Source of the DNA: Prorocentrum cordatum
Lineage: Eukaryota > Sar > Dinophyceae > Prorocentrales > Prorocentraceae
DNA length: 64,000 nt
Direction: 5' to 3'
Assembly: GCA_963575745.1 (NCBI GenBank)
Contig: CAUYUJ010020560.1
Coordinates: forward strand, 479,826 to 543,825
The notes below the pieces were generated by a model, which saw only the letters and a program-made list of their open reading frames with translations, was not told the DNA's origin and searched no databases. Made by a program: the position numbers and the translations under genes. This document shows positions 21,244 through 31,169 of this stretch, in pieces. Every line of letters begins with the position of its first letter. Position 1 is the first letter of the stretch.

Positions 21244-21984
21244 ACGGGCAGAGGGGACCCCCCCGCCAGCCAGGAGCGGCGCCCCCCCGCCACGCGTGAC
21301 CTCCCCGCGGGGGGAGGGCGCCGCGCGGCCGCGCCGCGCCCCACGGGCCAGGGAGCAGGCAGAGCAGCACGGCCAGCGGCGCAGAGAGGCCTCTCTGAAC
21401 GTACAGTCGGGGCGTTGACCTAAGGAACCCTAAATAAGGAACGAGGCCCCTCTTTCCCATAAGTCACACTTCGATGTCCCGTGGGAAACTTAAGGGAAGC
21501 CCGAGGCAAACTGCAAAAGGATCAAGGAACACAGAGCCCCTCCCCAACGAAAGGCGTTCCTTCTTCGGGGCCCCGACTGTACAGTGCGGGCGCGGCCGCA
21601 AGAAGCCCTCGCAAGAAGCCGAACCCTGAGAGAACCCGTGTCCCGAGGTGCACCCGACGGGACACCTGGAGCACCCTGAACGCAGCAGCTCCTTCAACGG
21701 CTGCGGGAAGTCACCGGGCAGCGCGAGGAGCGAAGAAACCCAGGATACCCTGGCGAAATTCAGATGGGTTCTTGATGCGCGCCCCCACTGTACCACTCGG
21801 CCGGAAGAAGCAGCTAGAAGCATGAAGCAAGAAGGCGTTGAAAGAAGATTGGGCTCCGTCCGCCCCCTGGGGAGGACGGAGAAGGTGAAGCCACTCGATC
21901 ATTGAAGCAGGAAGGCGCTGAAGGTAGACTGGGATATGGGAATCCAAGACTACCCACTTTCAACAACCGATGGGTAACCTGTCG
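21244..21984. other. Intergenic with a short direct duplication
   Basis: TGAAGCA(A/G)GAAGGCG(T/C)TGAA occurs twice, near 21821 and 21903, each in an ~80-bp related stretch. The CCCCGCGGGGGGAGG palindromic region near 21300 is very GC-rich. No gene is recognised. Confidence 0.45.
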
Positions 21985-22120
21985 GAGAGGTACGCGCGGG
22001 CTTCTCGGATCGGCGCTGGACCCCCCTCCCCGGCGCGCGGAGCGCGGAGCGCGCAAGGGGCAGCGCCAGAGGCGCCGCCAAGGGGCCCCAACGCCGATCC
22101 AGGCAATCCGCGCGGACCTC
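21985..22120. repeat. Introner-like element family A, partial copy 1
   Basis: The core is CTTCTCGGATCGGCGCTGGA, then GGCGCGCGGAGCGCG, then GGCGCCGCCAAGGGG(C)CCC, then CCGATCCAGGCAATCCGCGC. This is the same palindromic order as in intron 2 of the methyltransferase gene. The outer ends are not preserved. Confidence 0.7.
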
Positions 22121-22136
22121 CGAAGTGGTGGAGTCG

Positions 22137-22298
22137 GGCTACAGTCGACCCGTATAAGGATGAACGATGAGGATGCAAGGGCCTTGGACGCCCATTGAAA
22201 AGGTTCTCGAGCGGGGCGCGGCCAGCGAAAGCGGCCAAGGATGGGCCGAAGGGGCAAGGATGCAATGGCCCATCCTTACTATGCGGGTCGACTGTATT
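22137..22298. repeat. Inverted-repeat (hairpin) element
   Basis: The arms GGGCTACAGTCGACCCGTAT plus AAGGATG and CATCCTTAC plus TATGCGGGTCGACTGTAT are near-perfect reverse complements about 105 bp apart. It looks like a foldback element; no second copy was noticed. Confidence 0.65.
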
Positions 22299-23084
22299 CT
22301 TCTGCCTATCGGCAACCTCCTCAGCTCCAGTGGGGCAGGGGGGGCGGAGGTCTCTGTGCAGCCGAGAGGCAGCGCAGCGAGAGGGGGGAAGAGGACAGTA
22401 CGATGATGCAACACTTGATTGGGCGACTGGCCGAGCTCCATCGAGGACAGCACGCGGAAGGGGGAGTAGCGCCTGGGCATACGACGCTCCTGGGAGATGT
22501 CACGCATAGCACAGACCTTCGCTCAAGAAGGTAAGACCACTATATGGGCCATGCACTCTCCGAGCACGGGATCCGCCCACCCGAGGGACCGCGGCAGAGC
22601 CCGAGGGACGCCTGGGGAGGAAGCGGACAAGGAGGAGGAGGGTGGGACAAACACATCGAATGAAGGAGATCGGACTGCGAAAAGAAACAGCTCCTTCAAT
22701 CCCCCCCCCCTCTCGACACGCTCGCCCGCAGGCGCCGGCCCTCCTCCCCTTCCGCTGCTGCCCCCTGGGGCCCAGACGCCTCCCTGGGGAACCCGAGGAG
22801 AGTCCCTGAGGCCTCCAAGCCATGCGCGGGAGACCACCAGGGCCGCCAAGACGCCCCCCCACACCGCCTCAACAGTGCCCGAGCAGCCTCCGCGCGGAGC
22901 CCCCAAGAGGCGCCACGGAGGGCCCACGAGGCTCCGACGCACCCCCCCCCCCAGGACGCCCTCCCCAGGAGGCCCCGAGAGGCCCCCCCAAACATGGCCT
23001 TCGCTTTCAAAGCTTGTACGCGTTTGCTTTTTCCGCGCCGTTCGGTCCAACACCGCTCCTCTTTCGGGGGCGGCCAAGAGGGGG
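22299..23084. other. Intergenic with a P-like segment
   Basis: From about 22800 to 23000 the sequence resembles family P (GCCCCCAAGAGGCGCC, GCCCCGAGAGGCCCC). No gene is recognised. Confidence 0.45.
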
Positions 23085-23170
23085 GGCGCAGATCATGGCC
23101 GGCGGCAAGTGCGCGGCCCAGGGGCGGGGCCGGGGACGCATTGAAACGAGAAGAGTCGCCATGAAATCTC
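23085..23170. repeat. Dispersed repeat family L, copy 2
   Basis: Matches 7235-7345 over GCGCAGATCATGGCCGGCGG, AGTGCGCGGCCCAGG, GGGGACGCATTGAAAC and AGAAGAG. Confidence 0.75.
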
Positions 23171-23237
23171 AGGAAATATTGGCCTACGCATCCACCTTCC
23201 CCTGCCGGCGCCGTAGACGACCCGAGGGGGCTGATGA

Positions 23238-23415
23238 GGAGGAGGAGGTGGAGGAGGGGAAGGAGGAGATGGAAGAGGAGGAGGAGGAGGAGGAGGAGGA
23301 GGAGGAGGAGGAGGAGGAGCAGCAGGAAGAGTAGGAGGGGAAGGAGGAGGAGGAGGAGGAGGAGGCATGGAGCAGGAGGAGGAGGAGGAGGAGGAGGAGG
23401 AGGAGGAGGAGGAGG
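23238..23415. repeat. (GGA)n microsatellite
   Basis: Plus-strand GGA triplets in two blocks separated by GCAGCAGGAAGAGTAGGAGG and GGCATGGAGCA. Confidence 0.95.
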
Positions 23416-23666
23416 GGTCGCCTAAGCCCTTCGGAGAAACCCTCCACCCCCCCTTAGTCATCTCTGCCCTCTTGGCCGCCGCCGACACTTGCGGTCCTCC
23501 AGCACCCAGCAAGGAACCCACCGAGCGCGAGAGCCCCCGGGAAGGCCCCCGGACGGCCCCACGAGAGCCCCGCGGTGGCCCGAAGGGGCCGCCAGAGGGG
23601 CCCTCAGGGGCGGCCCGAGAGGCCCCCGCCCACACTGCCCAAGGGGGCCCCAGCACGGCCCACCAC

Positions 23667-23818
23667 TGAAGGGGCCCAGGGACACACAAATAAATATACA
23701 AATCCAAGGATTCCCCATATTTTCCAATATTTCTAAGATTTTCGTCTTCCCCCCCCCACTTCCCATCTTTTCTGGGGGATCGACGATTAATTGTGTCTGT
23801 GCCCTTTTTCCCTCCTGA
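23667..23818 (+). repeat. Dispersed element family C, copy 2, with 5-bp duplication
   Basis: Same ends as copy 1 (TGAAGGGGCCCAGGGACACA ... CCCTCCTGA), flanked on both sides by ACCAC. A family B half-element follows 7 bp further on. Confidence 0.8.
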
Positions 23819-23825
23819 ACCACGG

Positions 23826-23945
23826 GCCCGAGAGACTTCCCGAAGACACAGAAAACTTCTCAGAAGGCCGGAAGGCTTCTGAGAAGCCCCGCCGCCTTCT
23901 GAGAAGGCCTTCCCCCTCTCACTTCCCCCCTCGCTCGCCGCCGAG
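23826..23945. repeat. Introner-like element family B, partial copy
   Basis: Only the half ending in the terminal repeat is left: AACTTCTCAGAAGG, GCCTTCTGAGAAGGCCTTCC and CACTTCCCCCCTCGCTCGCC. The terminal CTCGCCGCCGAG corresponds to the 3' splice end of intron 1 in the methyltransferase gene, read on the opposite strand there. Confidence 0.7.
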
Positions 23946-24440
23946 ATGGAAGAAGAGGGCCCCAGGGGCGAACGGGGGGCCGAGGACACCTCCCTTGGCC
24001 AGTTCCCCCCCTGGCGTTGCCCCTGGCTTCAGAGGGTCGATCGAGAGCTTCGAGATAAAGTGGCCCTGCTTAGGCGCCTTGAGGGGCTGCCACCGCGACC
24101 CAGTGGAATGCCGAAGGGCGCGCCTTTCTCTGGAGGGGCAACGATAGGAGGGGACTGGCATAGGGGGACGCATAGGCCTATACTCGGCGACGACTCACCG
24201 ATAGATCCGCGATAGGCCCCCGATGATGCGTCCGCACGTTGCTAGGCAAACTGGGGCTATCGGGCCCCTATCCGGCGATCAATCGACGATTGGGGGTCGG
24301 TGCATCCCCTCCTATGCCCATCCCCCCCTTATCTTCGCCCCCGATCTCCACCCTCCGCTCACCATCCCCGCCCCATCCGTTGCCGCTCGCCCCAATCTGG
24401 GAACCGCGGTCTTGATCCCGGCGGGGGTGCGTAGACCGAG
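23946..24440 (+). other. Possible exon fragment after a family B end, then spacer
   Basis: Directly after the family B end an ATG opens an 89-codon frame. Its first ~55 residues (MEEEGPRGERGAEDTS, then LQRVDRELRDKVALLRRLEG) have plausible composition. Without homology or a partner exon this is weak. The rest of the segment shows nothing. Confidence 0.2.
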
Positions 24441-24813
24441 GAGTACGCGCACGCGCACGCGCACGAAGCAGTGCACGCGGGATGGCGCGCGAACGCGCGC
24501 GCCCACGCCTGCACTTGCTTTCGCTGAGGCTCTCGCCCCTGCTCGGTCACGCGCGTGCGCGCTCGCCTTTAACGCGCTCGGGCACACTTGCGCTCTCAGA
24601 ACGGTGCTATGTGTTGTCTGCGCGGCGTCGCAACGCATCCGCAAAGCAACGACCTCGCCACGAAGGCAATCGTGAACCCAACGGATGCCAGAGTTAGTTC
24701 GCACACATAGGCGGTGCACCCACGTGCAAGGGGTCACCGCACATGGATCCAAGTGCCCGCCAACGGAAAGCGCAGGCCAGGCGAAGAAATGCATTAAGCC
24801 ATGAGTACAAACA

Positions 24814-24849
<36 letters not shown>

Positions 24850-24853
24850 TTCA

Positions 24854-24889
<36 letters not shown>

Positions 24890-25060
24890 CACACACACAT
24901 ACACACACACACCACACACCACACACCACACACCACACACGCACACGCACACGCACACGCACACGCACACACACATACACACACACACACGAAGGCAAGC
25001 GCACACAAACACACACACACACACACACGCACACACACACACATACAAACGCACACATGC
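24440..25060. repeat. Alternating purine-pyrimidine arrays (ACGC)n and (CA)n
   Basis: GCGCACGCGCACGCGCACG at 24445-24470 leads, after a spacer, to a long (ACGC)n block from about 24815. Mixed (CA)n with ACCACACACC units follows to 25060. Such alternating tracts favour Z-DNA. His/Thr and Cys/Val frames across them are artefacts. Confidence 0.9.
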
Positions 25061-25329
25061 GAGCCCGTGATGTGAGGTTCAGGACAGGATGCTCGCCACT
25101 GCATGCCAGCCTCAGGCTAGGAAGTGTCCTCCGGTAGCCGCACGGACTCAGACACACAACGAATGCACGAACCCGCTCCACGCAGATACAGAAGAGGCAT
25201 CCGAGACGGCCCCAGGTCAGCGAATTACGTGCCCCAAAGATGGCCCCCCGTGGCCCGTAGGATTGTCGAATGTAGTCCGACGCGCCACCAAGATGGACCA
25301 GCATGGTCCGCAAGAGGGACTGCTCTGCA

Positions 25330-25555
25330 GGCGGAGGAGGAGGAGGAGTAGGAGGACGCAGGAGGAGGACGGAGGAGGGTTCGTCCTCCTCCTCCTCCTC
25401 CACCTCCTCCTCCTCCTCCCTCCCCCTCCCCCTCCCCCTCCCCCTCCCCCTCCTCCTCCCCCTCCTCCTCCTCCTCCTGCTACTGCTCCTCCTGCTACTA
25501 CTCCTCCTTCTTCTACTCCTCCTTCTTCTCATACGTATTCCTCCTCCACCTTCAG
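25330..25555. repeat. Head-to-head GGA and TCC arrays
   Basis: A GGA block (25335-25378) meets a TCC/CCCTCC block (25385-25555) at AGGGTTCGTCCTCC, so the strand polarity of the microsatellite flips within 10 bp. The result is a long potential hairpin. Confidence 0.85.
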
Positions 25556-26535
25556 TCTTCAGACGGTCCCCGGGGCCCATGGAGGGCCCCGGGAGGCCCG
25601 GAACGGCGAAGTAGTTACCTCAGAACCCGCCTCCCTCAGGATTGCCTCATTGCGAGAGGGAGATAAGGAGGACCAGGAGGGAGGACCGAACGAATGAATG
25701 AGCCTTGGATCCCGCCGAATCGACCTTTGACATCCCTCGCTACACTCAAATCCTTGCTCCTAGGATCTGGCTGATATTCTCTGGATCACCCAATCACTTC
25801 ATGCCGAGGGACTCCTGTCGCCATCCAGCGAGGAAGGAGGGAGGAGGATGAGGAGGAGGATGAGGAGGAGGAGGAGGAGAACGGAGGAGGATTCAAGGCC
25901 CCCAAACCCTGCGGAAACGGACAGCGTGACCTTGGCACCCCAACGACCTCACCGCGCGGCCCGTCACCGCATGGTCTTGGGACATCGGAGGCCCCGGTCG
26001 CCCGAGACGCCCTCGGAGAACGGCACGAGTTCCACCACCGTGCGGTGACCCTGGACCCCCACAGACTCACCACAGCTTGCCACCAGAAATAATGCACACG
26101 TCCGAGCGATGTCAAGACACTGGCCCCCCACCGAATCTTGGCCTCGGGGTCTCTAGCGGCCGTTCGGGACGAGTTGGGCAGATCCCCGGAACGCGCTCGC
26201 GGCGAGGCGCCGCTCCTGGAGAGCGCACCCCGAGGCGTCAAAGATCCCCAGCAACCAACGCAAGGCGTGCTAACGAACGAACGAACGAGCGAAGCAGCCA
26301 TACGCCAAAAGCGCGTGGGCAAGACAGGCAGAGCGGCACGCCCGATGCGTGCAATAAAAAGTTACGCCAAGCAGCCTGCCAAAGTACAGAGACACGAAAT
26401 TCAACATAGTGACATGGTAACCAGCGCAGAGGCGCACGGCAACCACCGAGAACGTCCAAATCTCCACCCGCTGATCCACCACGCGCTGTGGTCACCGCGC
26501 CGTGCTGGGGGCCCCCGACAGGACGGAGCAGGGCC
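25556..26535. other. Intergenic with a short GGA array
   Basis: A (GGA/ATGAGGAGGAGG) run lies at about 25830-25890 and AACGAACGAACG at 26273-26290. No gene is recognised. Confidence 0.5.
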
Positions 26536-26539
26536 AGAC

Positions 26540-26660
26540 CGAGACAGTGTTGCTCTTCGTCCTCGTGCTGTTCTCGTTGTCCCTCGTCTTCTCTTCGTTC
26601 CGCCTCTGCTGCAGAACGAAGTCCAGCCGAAAACGGTCCACAACACCGTTACTGGCGGCG
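26540..26660. repeat. Dispersed repeat family Q, copy 1
   Basis: Shares GTTGTCCCTCGT(C/T)(G)TCTTC, TTCCGCCTCTGCTGCA and CCACAACACCGTT with 29655-29770. Confidence 0.7.
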
Positions 26661-26689
26661 CGCCAAATTTGGCAGGGGGAGGGGGTGAG

Positions 26690-26795
26690 ACTTCTTAGGA
26701 GGCTGCTTCACAGAAGGCGCCCGCCCTGCATCTGCAGATCGGGCCCGCGCCCTCTAAGCAGGGTGCTTCTGAGAAGCCCCCCCCCCCTCCCTCAT
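26690..26795. repeat. Remnant of family B
   Basis: ACTTCTTAGGAGG, TTCACAGAAGG and GCTTCTGAGAAGCCCC are decayed versions of the family B CTTCTCAGAAGG palindromes. Confidence 0.45.
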
Positions 26796-27094
26796 ACCAC
26801 CCTCTGCGCGTGGCCGAGTTTAGGTCGAGCCCGCGGACGGAGGATGGGACGCACAGATAAGGAACCGAACTTTATACACCGATGTTTTTTTTCCGGTCCC
26901 GCACTGAAAGTCGCACATGAAGAGGGATTATGGTGTATACGGCATCCTGGTGTATACTTGTTTCATTGTTTCCACGGGAAAAACGGGTAAACAAGTATAC
27001 ACCACAACACCCCGACGTCGCCCCCGACCCTCAACACTTCCTGAGATTGCAAAACAGCCCGCCACTGGTAACGTATATGCTCCAGTTTCCGAAC

Positions 27095-27275
27095 AGAGAC
27101 ATACTAGCACTGTGTGTCCTCCTTGGAGGCGCGCGTCCGACCCGAACAGAAAGCATACCCATCTGGCAGTAGATCCTTCCCCGAGTGGTGTGGCCAGGAA
27201 GCGCCCGCCACGACACATGTACGATAGGATGTCTCGGTGCGCGCGTCGCCCCTGGGGGAGAGGGGGGCGGCGCAC
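27095..27275. repeat. Dispersed repeat family D, copy 1
   Basis: Hallmarks are GTCCTCCTTGGAGGCGCGCG, CGACCCGAACA, TGTGGCCAGGAAGCGCCCGC and CTCGGTGCGCGC. Copies recur at 39.8, 51.8 and 63.9 kb. An AT-rich stretch with GGTGTATAC repeats precedes it at 26930-27005. Confidence 0.75.
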
Positions 27276-27431
27276 ACCTGGTGGATTTCGGAAACCCTGA
27301 ACCCACAAACGTGTTCATCCCTTGGGGGCGCATCTTTTACTTCCGCCCCCTTCCGCCAGCCTCCGCCGGCGGAATCGCTATCGTCATACTTCCGCCACCT
27401 TCCGCCGACCTTGCGCCGTCCTCTCCTTCGA

Positions 27432-27850
27432 TCCTGGAAGGCAAGGCCCTCTCTGGAACGCCCCGCCTAGCATTAGCATGCTGGGGTGACGCCGAGACCC
27501 AGACACCCGACGTCATGATTTTCCCACAACGTGGACCACAAGAAGTCTGGACCCCTTGAGGACCCGTTTTTCGCCCTGAGTAAATCTTTGACGGCCCTGG
27601 GGCCCCCGTCGTGATTTTTGTCCAGATCCCTTCCACGGGACCAGTTTTTCGTCCTGAATTGTTTCTCGACGGCCCCGTGGCACCGCGAGGGCCCCCGGAG
27701 GCCGAAAACGGGGAAAATCATCCCGTCGTGGTTTTTTCAGTTTTTCGTCCTGAATCGTTTTTTGACGATCCCGGGGACCGGTGAGGGCCCCCCGAAGCCG
27801 AAAATAGCGACAGACGTCCCGCTGTGCTTTTGTGTCCCAGCTCGAGGGGG
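27432..27850. repeat. Family R unit and three direct copies of family S
   Basis: Family R (GGCAAGGCCCTCTCTGGAAC ... GCTGGGGTGACGCCGAG) recurs at 28138-28200. Family S follows in three head-to-tail copies sharing GTTTTTCG(T/C)CCTGA, TTTGACG(G/A)(C/T)CC and GAGGGCCCCC(C/G)G(A)AGCCGAAAA. Related S sequences occur at 6.9, 41.8, 42.8, 52.4 and 63.4 kb in either orientation. Confidence 0.7.
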
Positions 27851-27892
27851 CTCTGCGGAGGAGGTCCCCGACGGCAGCATGGAGCACAATCG

Positions 27893-27965
27893 AGCTCCAC
27901 GTCGGCGATGCAGCGCCGATGCATCGGCGATGCGGCGCGATCCTCCGACCCCATCTGAGAGAGTC
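27893..27965. repeat. Dispersed repeat family G, copy 5
   Basis: GCGCCGATGCATCGGCGATG followed by GGCGCGATCCTCCGACCCC. A family C element begins 6 bp downstream. Confidence 0.8.
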
Positions 27966-27970
27966 CTACA

Positions 27971-28132
27971 TGAAGGGGCCCAGGGACACACAAATAAATA
28001 CGCACAAATAACAGGATTCCCCACATTTCCAAATATTTTCTTGGTTTTTGTCTTCCCCCCCACTTCCCACATGTCCCCATATTTTCTGGGAATCGAGGAT
28101 GAATTGTGTCTTTGTGTTTTTCCCCCTCCTGA
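27971..28132 (+). repeat. Dispersed element family C, copy 3, with imperfect 5-bp duplication
   Basis: Ends TGAAGGGGCCCAGGGACACA and CCCCCTCCTGA as in copies 1 and 2. The flanks are CTACA on the left and CTAGA on the right, a 4 of 5 match consistent with an older insertion. Confidence 0.78.
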
Positions 28133-28137
28133 CTAGA

Positions 28138-28462
28138 GGAAGGCAGGGCCCTTTCTGGAACGCCCCACACAGTGTGAGCGTGCTGGGGCGACGCCGAGGA
28201 GGAGGCCCCCGCCGCGGAGGCGGGGGGAGGGCGGCACGCACACGGTATCACGGGGAGGCTGGAAAGGAGCGCAAGGTGGGAATTCCGTCAGAGTGGAGGT
28301 GGCCAGGGTCGGGCAAGACCAGCAGGGGCTGCGACGAGCACGAAGAAGCTGGGACGACAGGGTCGCCGGGGCGGAGGAGAAGGAGAAAGGACAGCTGGCC
28401 AGGCGTGGAGAGAGAGTGGAAGTGCTGGCCCCGGCCACTTTCTTGGAAGAGAAGGCGGCGTA
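28138..28462 (+). other. Family R unit then coding-like duplicated segment
   Basis: After a family R copy, a short frame ending VLAPATFLEEKAA then stop (to about 28464) has plausible composition. Its GAGAAGGAGAAAGGACAGCTGGCC-type segment is repeated in altered form right after the family A element at 28640-28700. It could be the remains of a coding repeat, but no homology is recognised. Confidence 0.3.
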
Positions 28463-28640
28463 AGCAGAAACTGTTGGCGCTCCGCGCGGGTTTCTGGGAT
28501 CCGCGCGGGGCCCCCCGCTCTGGCGCGCGGAGCGCGCCGGGGGCGGCGCCGGAGGCGCCGCCAGGGGGGCCCCAGCGCGGATCCAAGAAATCCGCGCGGA
28601 GCGCCCAAGGCTTGTGTTCATGGCGTTTGTTCCTCTTCGA
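28463..28640. repeat. Introner-like element family A, copy 2
   Basis: It starts AGAAACTGTTGG, has the palindromic core GCGCGCGGAGCGCGCC with GGCGGCGCCGGAGGCGCCGC, and ends GTGTTCATGGCGTTTGTTCC. The order matches the intron at 56427-56621. Confidence 0.75.
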
Positions 28641-29100
28641 GAAAAGGAAAAGACAACTGGCCAAGGGTTGGAATGAGCGGGAAGGCCAGCCTGGGCCACC
28701 CTTCCCGGCCTCCCCGCTGCATGCCGGGGCGACGCCGATCGAGGAAGCCTCGGCCGCGGGGGCGGGGGGGGGGGCGCGGCGGCCGCCTCGGCGGGCGGGC
28801 GGCGCGCGCCATGGTCCCGCGGGGCGGGCGCAGCGCGCCCCGGGCGGGGCGGGGCGGGGGGGGCTGCCTGGGCGAGGCAGGAGGCGGCGCGGCCGACGGA
28901 CGGGGCAGCGTCAGAGGAGGGCGGGGAGGAGGAGAAAGCGAGGGCGCAGGCGGGGGAAGGGGAGGAGGAGGAGGAGGAGGAGGAGGAGGAGGAGGAGGAG
29001 GAGGAGGAGGAGGAGGAGGAGGAGGTGGAGGAGGAGGAGGAGGAGGAGGAGGAGGCGGAGGCGGAGGCGGAGGAGGAGGAGGAAGAGGAGGACGAAGAGG
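28641..29100. repeat. GC-rich segment grading into a (GGA)n array
   Basis: The first 280 bp are >80% G+C with GGGGCGGGGCGGGG runs and no credible frame. From about 28920 plus-strand GGA triplets with GGC variants dominate. Confidence 0.8.
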
Positions 29101-29770
29101 GGTGTGGGGGGGGGGACTGCCCAGGGGGGTCGGAGGCCGCAGCGCGGGCGGGCATCCCGAGGGCGCAGGCGTCCAGGGTCACGGGCGGCGAACATATCCA
29201 GATCCACGCCCTCGCGGTCAAGACTCGGGAGCCGGATCCCGGGGACTCGCGGTCGTATGGATACCTTCCGCGCGGACATCCGCAACAAAAACGCCCCGTA
29301 TCCACGGGGTCGCGGCCCAGGGGCCCAGCCAGCGAGGCCATGGATACGGATATGTTTTCCACCCACGACAAGAAGCCTCCCAAGAAGGCCCCAAGCTCGC
29401 CATCGTTCGGACGTCCACTCCTCGTGCATATTTTCGGTTCCGCGCGAGTTGTCGTGGCCCGATGGTCGAGGATGCTCTCCGATGGTCCTCGCCGAGAACA
29501 ATGCATTCGTCCGAACGATGTCCAGCAAGATGCACAAATCCTCACTTTCCCAATAAATGTAGATGGATATTCTGGTTTGCAATGTTTGGGCATCCCGATC
29601 TCCAAAATGGCTCAAGAGGCCCCCATGACCGCTCCAAGATAGCCAAAGAGGCGGATCACCCTAAACAATGTTTGTTGTTTTCGTGTTGTTTCCGTTGTCC
29701 CTCGTTGTCTTCATTCCGCCTCTGCTGCACAACGATATCGAAACGATAACGTCGCCACAACACCGTTCAG
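29101..29770. repeat. Intergenic mosaic with families T and Q
   Basis: The first 290 bp show only short GC-rich duplications (GGCATCCCGAGGGCGCAGGC, ACGGATATG). Family T at 29395-29525 matches 20050-20160, and family Q at 29655-29770 matches 26540-26660. No gene is recognised. Confidence 0.6.
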
Positions 29771-29894
29771 GTCGACCCCGTGCAAGGGAGGATCGCTCCG
29801 TGATCTCCCAAGAGCACCTCAAGATCTAAGCCAGGACCTCGACGCGTACATCCCAATCGAGGGTTTGAGCTGTCGAGGAGACTCCACAGGTCTG

Positions 29895-30095
29895 CAGGGC
29901 GACGAAGAGGAGGAGGAGACGAAGGAGGAGGAGGAGGAGGAAAAGGAGGAGGAGGAGGAGGAGGAGGAGGAGGAGGAGGAGGAGGAGGGGGAGGGGGAGG
30001 GAGAAGGGGAGGGGGAGGGGGAGGGGGACGGGGAAGGGGAGGGGGAGAGGGGAACGGGGGGGGGAGGGGGGGGAGGGGGAGGGGAGGGGGGAGGA
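29895..30095. repeat. (GGA)n grading into (GGGGAG)n
   Basis: A plus-strand purine tract changing from GGA triplets to GGGGAG hexamers and then poly-G. It is G-quadruplex-prone. Confidence 0.93.
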
Positions 30096-30224
30096 CAAGC
30101 TAGGTGCGCTCGCGTCATATCTGACATCCGACCCCTCCCTCCCATCCCTTACCATGGCGTAGATCCCCTCTCTACTCGCACAGTCGGATGTCGAGCAAGG
30201 CAATGATCCCGAAAGGGTACGCGA

Positions 30225-30480
30225 TGCATTGTAGAGCACGGCGTGGCATGGCGTAGAAGAGCACGGCAAAACGTAGTATGTCACAGCATGGCGTGGCGTG
30301 GCGTAGTGAAAGATTGCATCACAAAGCTTTGCAACGCAAAGCATGTCATCGCACAGCGGCCCCGAACATAACATTGCATAGCATGGCGTTGAAGATCCAA
30401 ACGTAGCATGGCCTAACACGACGTGGCGCTTAAGCACGGCATATCACAGCTTCAGCTGGAGGCATGGCATCGCGCAGCGG
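30225..30480. repeat. Degenerate GCATGGCGTA repeat
   Basis: Irregular units of the type (A/T)GCATGGCGT(A/G)G and GCACGGCA recur without fixed period. A similar degenerate array is at 58.5-59.0 kb. Confidence 0.6.
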
Positions 30481-30521
30481 AACGCAACCGAGCATTGCAT
30501 TGCATACCGTGGCCTGGCACG

Positions 30522-30735
30522 GAAATGACGCCAGCGCTGCAGCGGGAGCACGATTCGGAACGAGCGGAAGCGCGGAAATGAGGCCAGCGCTGCAGCGGGA
30601 GCACGATTCGGAACGAGCGGAAGCACGGAAATGAGGCCAGAGCTGCAGCGGGAGCACGATTCGGAACAAGCGGGCCCCGAAAATGAGGCCGGCGCCTCAG
30701 CGAGAGCAGCATTTTGAAAAACATGCAGGCGAAAA
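30522..30735. repeat. 53-bp tandem repeat, about four copies
   Basis: Units start GAAATGAGGCCAGCGCTGCA and continue GCGGGAGCACGATTCGGAAC, with starts at 30522, 30575, 30628 and about 30679. The unit is unrelated to the 53-bp satellite at 5.2 kb. The period is not a multiple of three. Confidence 0.9.
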
Positions 30736-31169
30736 CCCTACTCCGGGGAATCCTGTGTAAAAAACAATACGCGGGAAAGGGGCGAACACTCCCAGCCCGT
30801 CATCAGGGGAAGGAGGAGAGTAGTATTCATATTGACTAATTGTGGAGGAGGGAATGGGAATAGGAATGACGTCGAGCAAAAGTCCAAGCACGGACCCCTG
30901 CTGCGCTGAGAAAAGGGGGACACGGGCAAACTGCAAGCTTCGCAGTCGGCCCGAGCCCCTGGGGGCCCCTCCTTCTCTTGGGGTTCAGCCCTCGGCCCGC
31001 ACGGGGCCCCTCCACCATGCAGGCCAGACGCTTGTGCCTGGCCCAATTCCGCCACGAGCGACTCTCCCCGCGCCGCCCGCAGCAACCTCTGGACAAGGCG
31101 GGCTCGCCTCTCCTCGTCGGATTCTGGCGACAGTGCCGAGGCACCTCCCCCACCCCCGTCCGACGACGA
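30736..31169. other. Spacer downstream of the GC-rich retroelement
   Basis: Minus-strand frames show RLVQRLLRAARGESL-like fragments near 31040-31100 that may be eroded coding sequence of the neighbouring repeat. Nothing can be assigned. Confidence 0.35.

Noticed and set aside
24743-25075. His/Thr-rich protein frames
   Set aside because: They are produced by (ACGC)n/(CA)n repeats.
29575-29612. Second spliced-leader relic (CCAAAATGGCTCAAGAGG)
   Set aside because: It shares only a GGCTCAAG-like stretch. The CCATTTTGG part is absent and no ORF follows.
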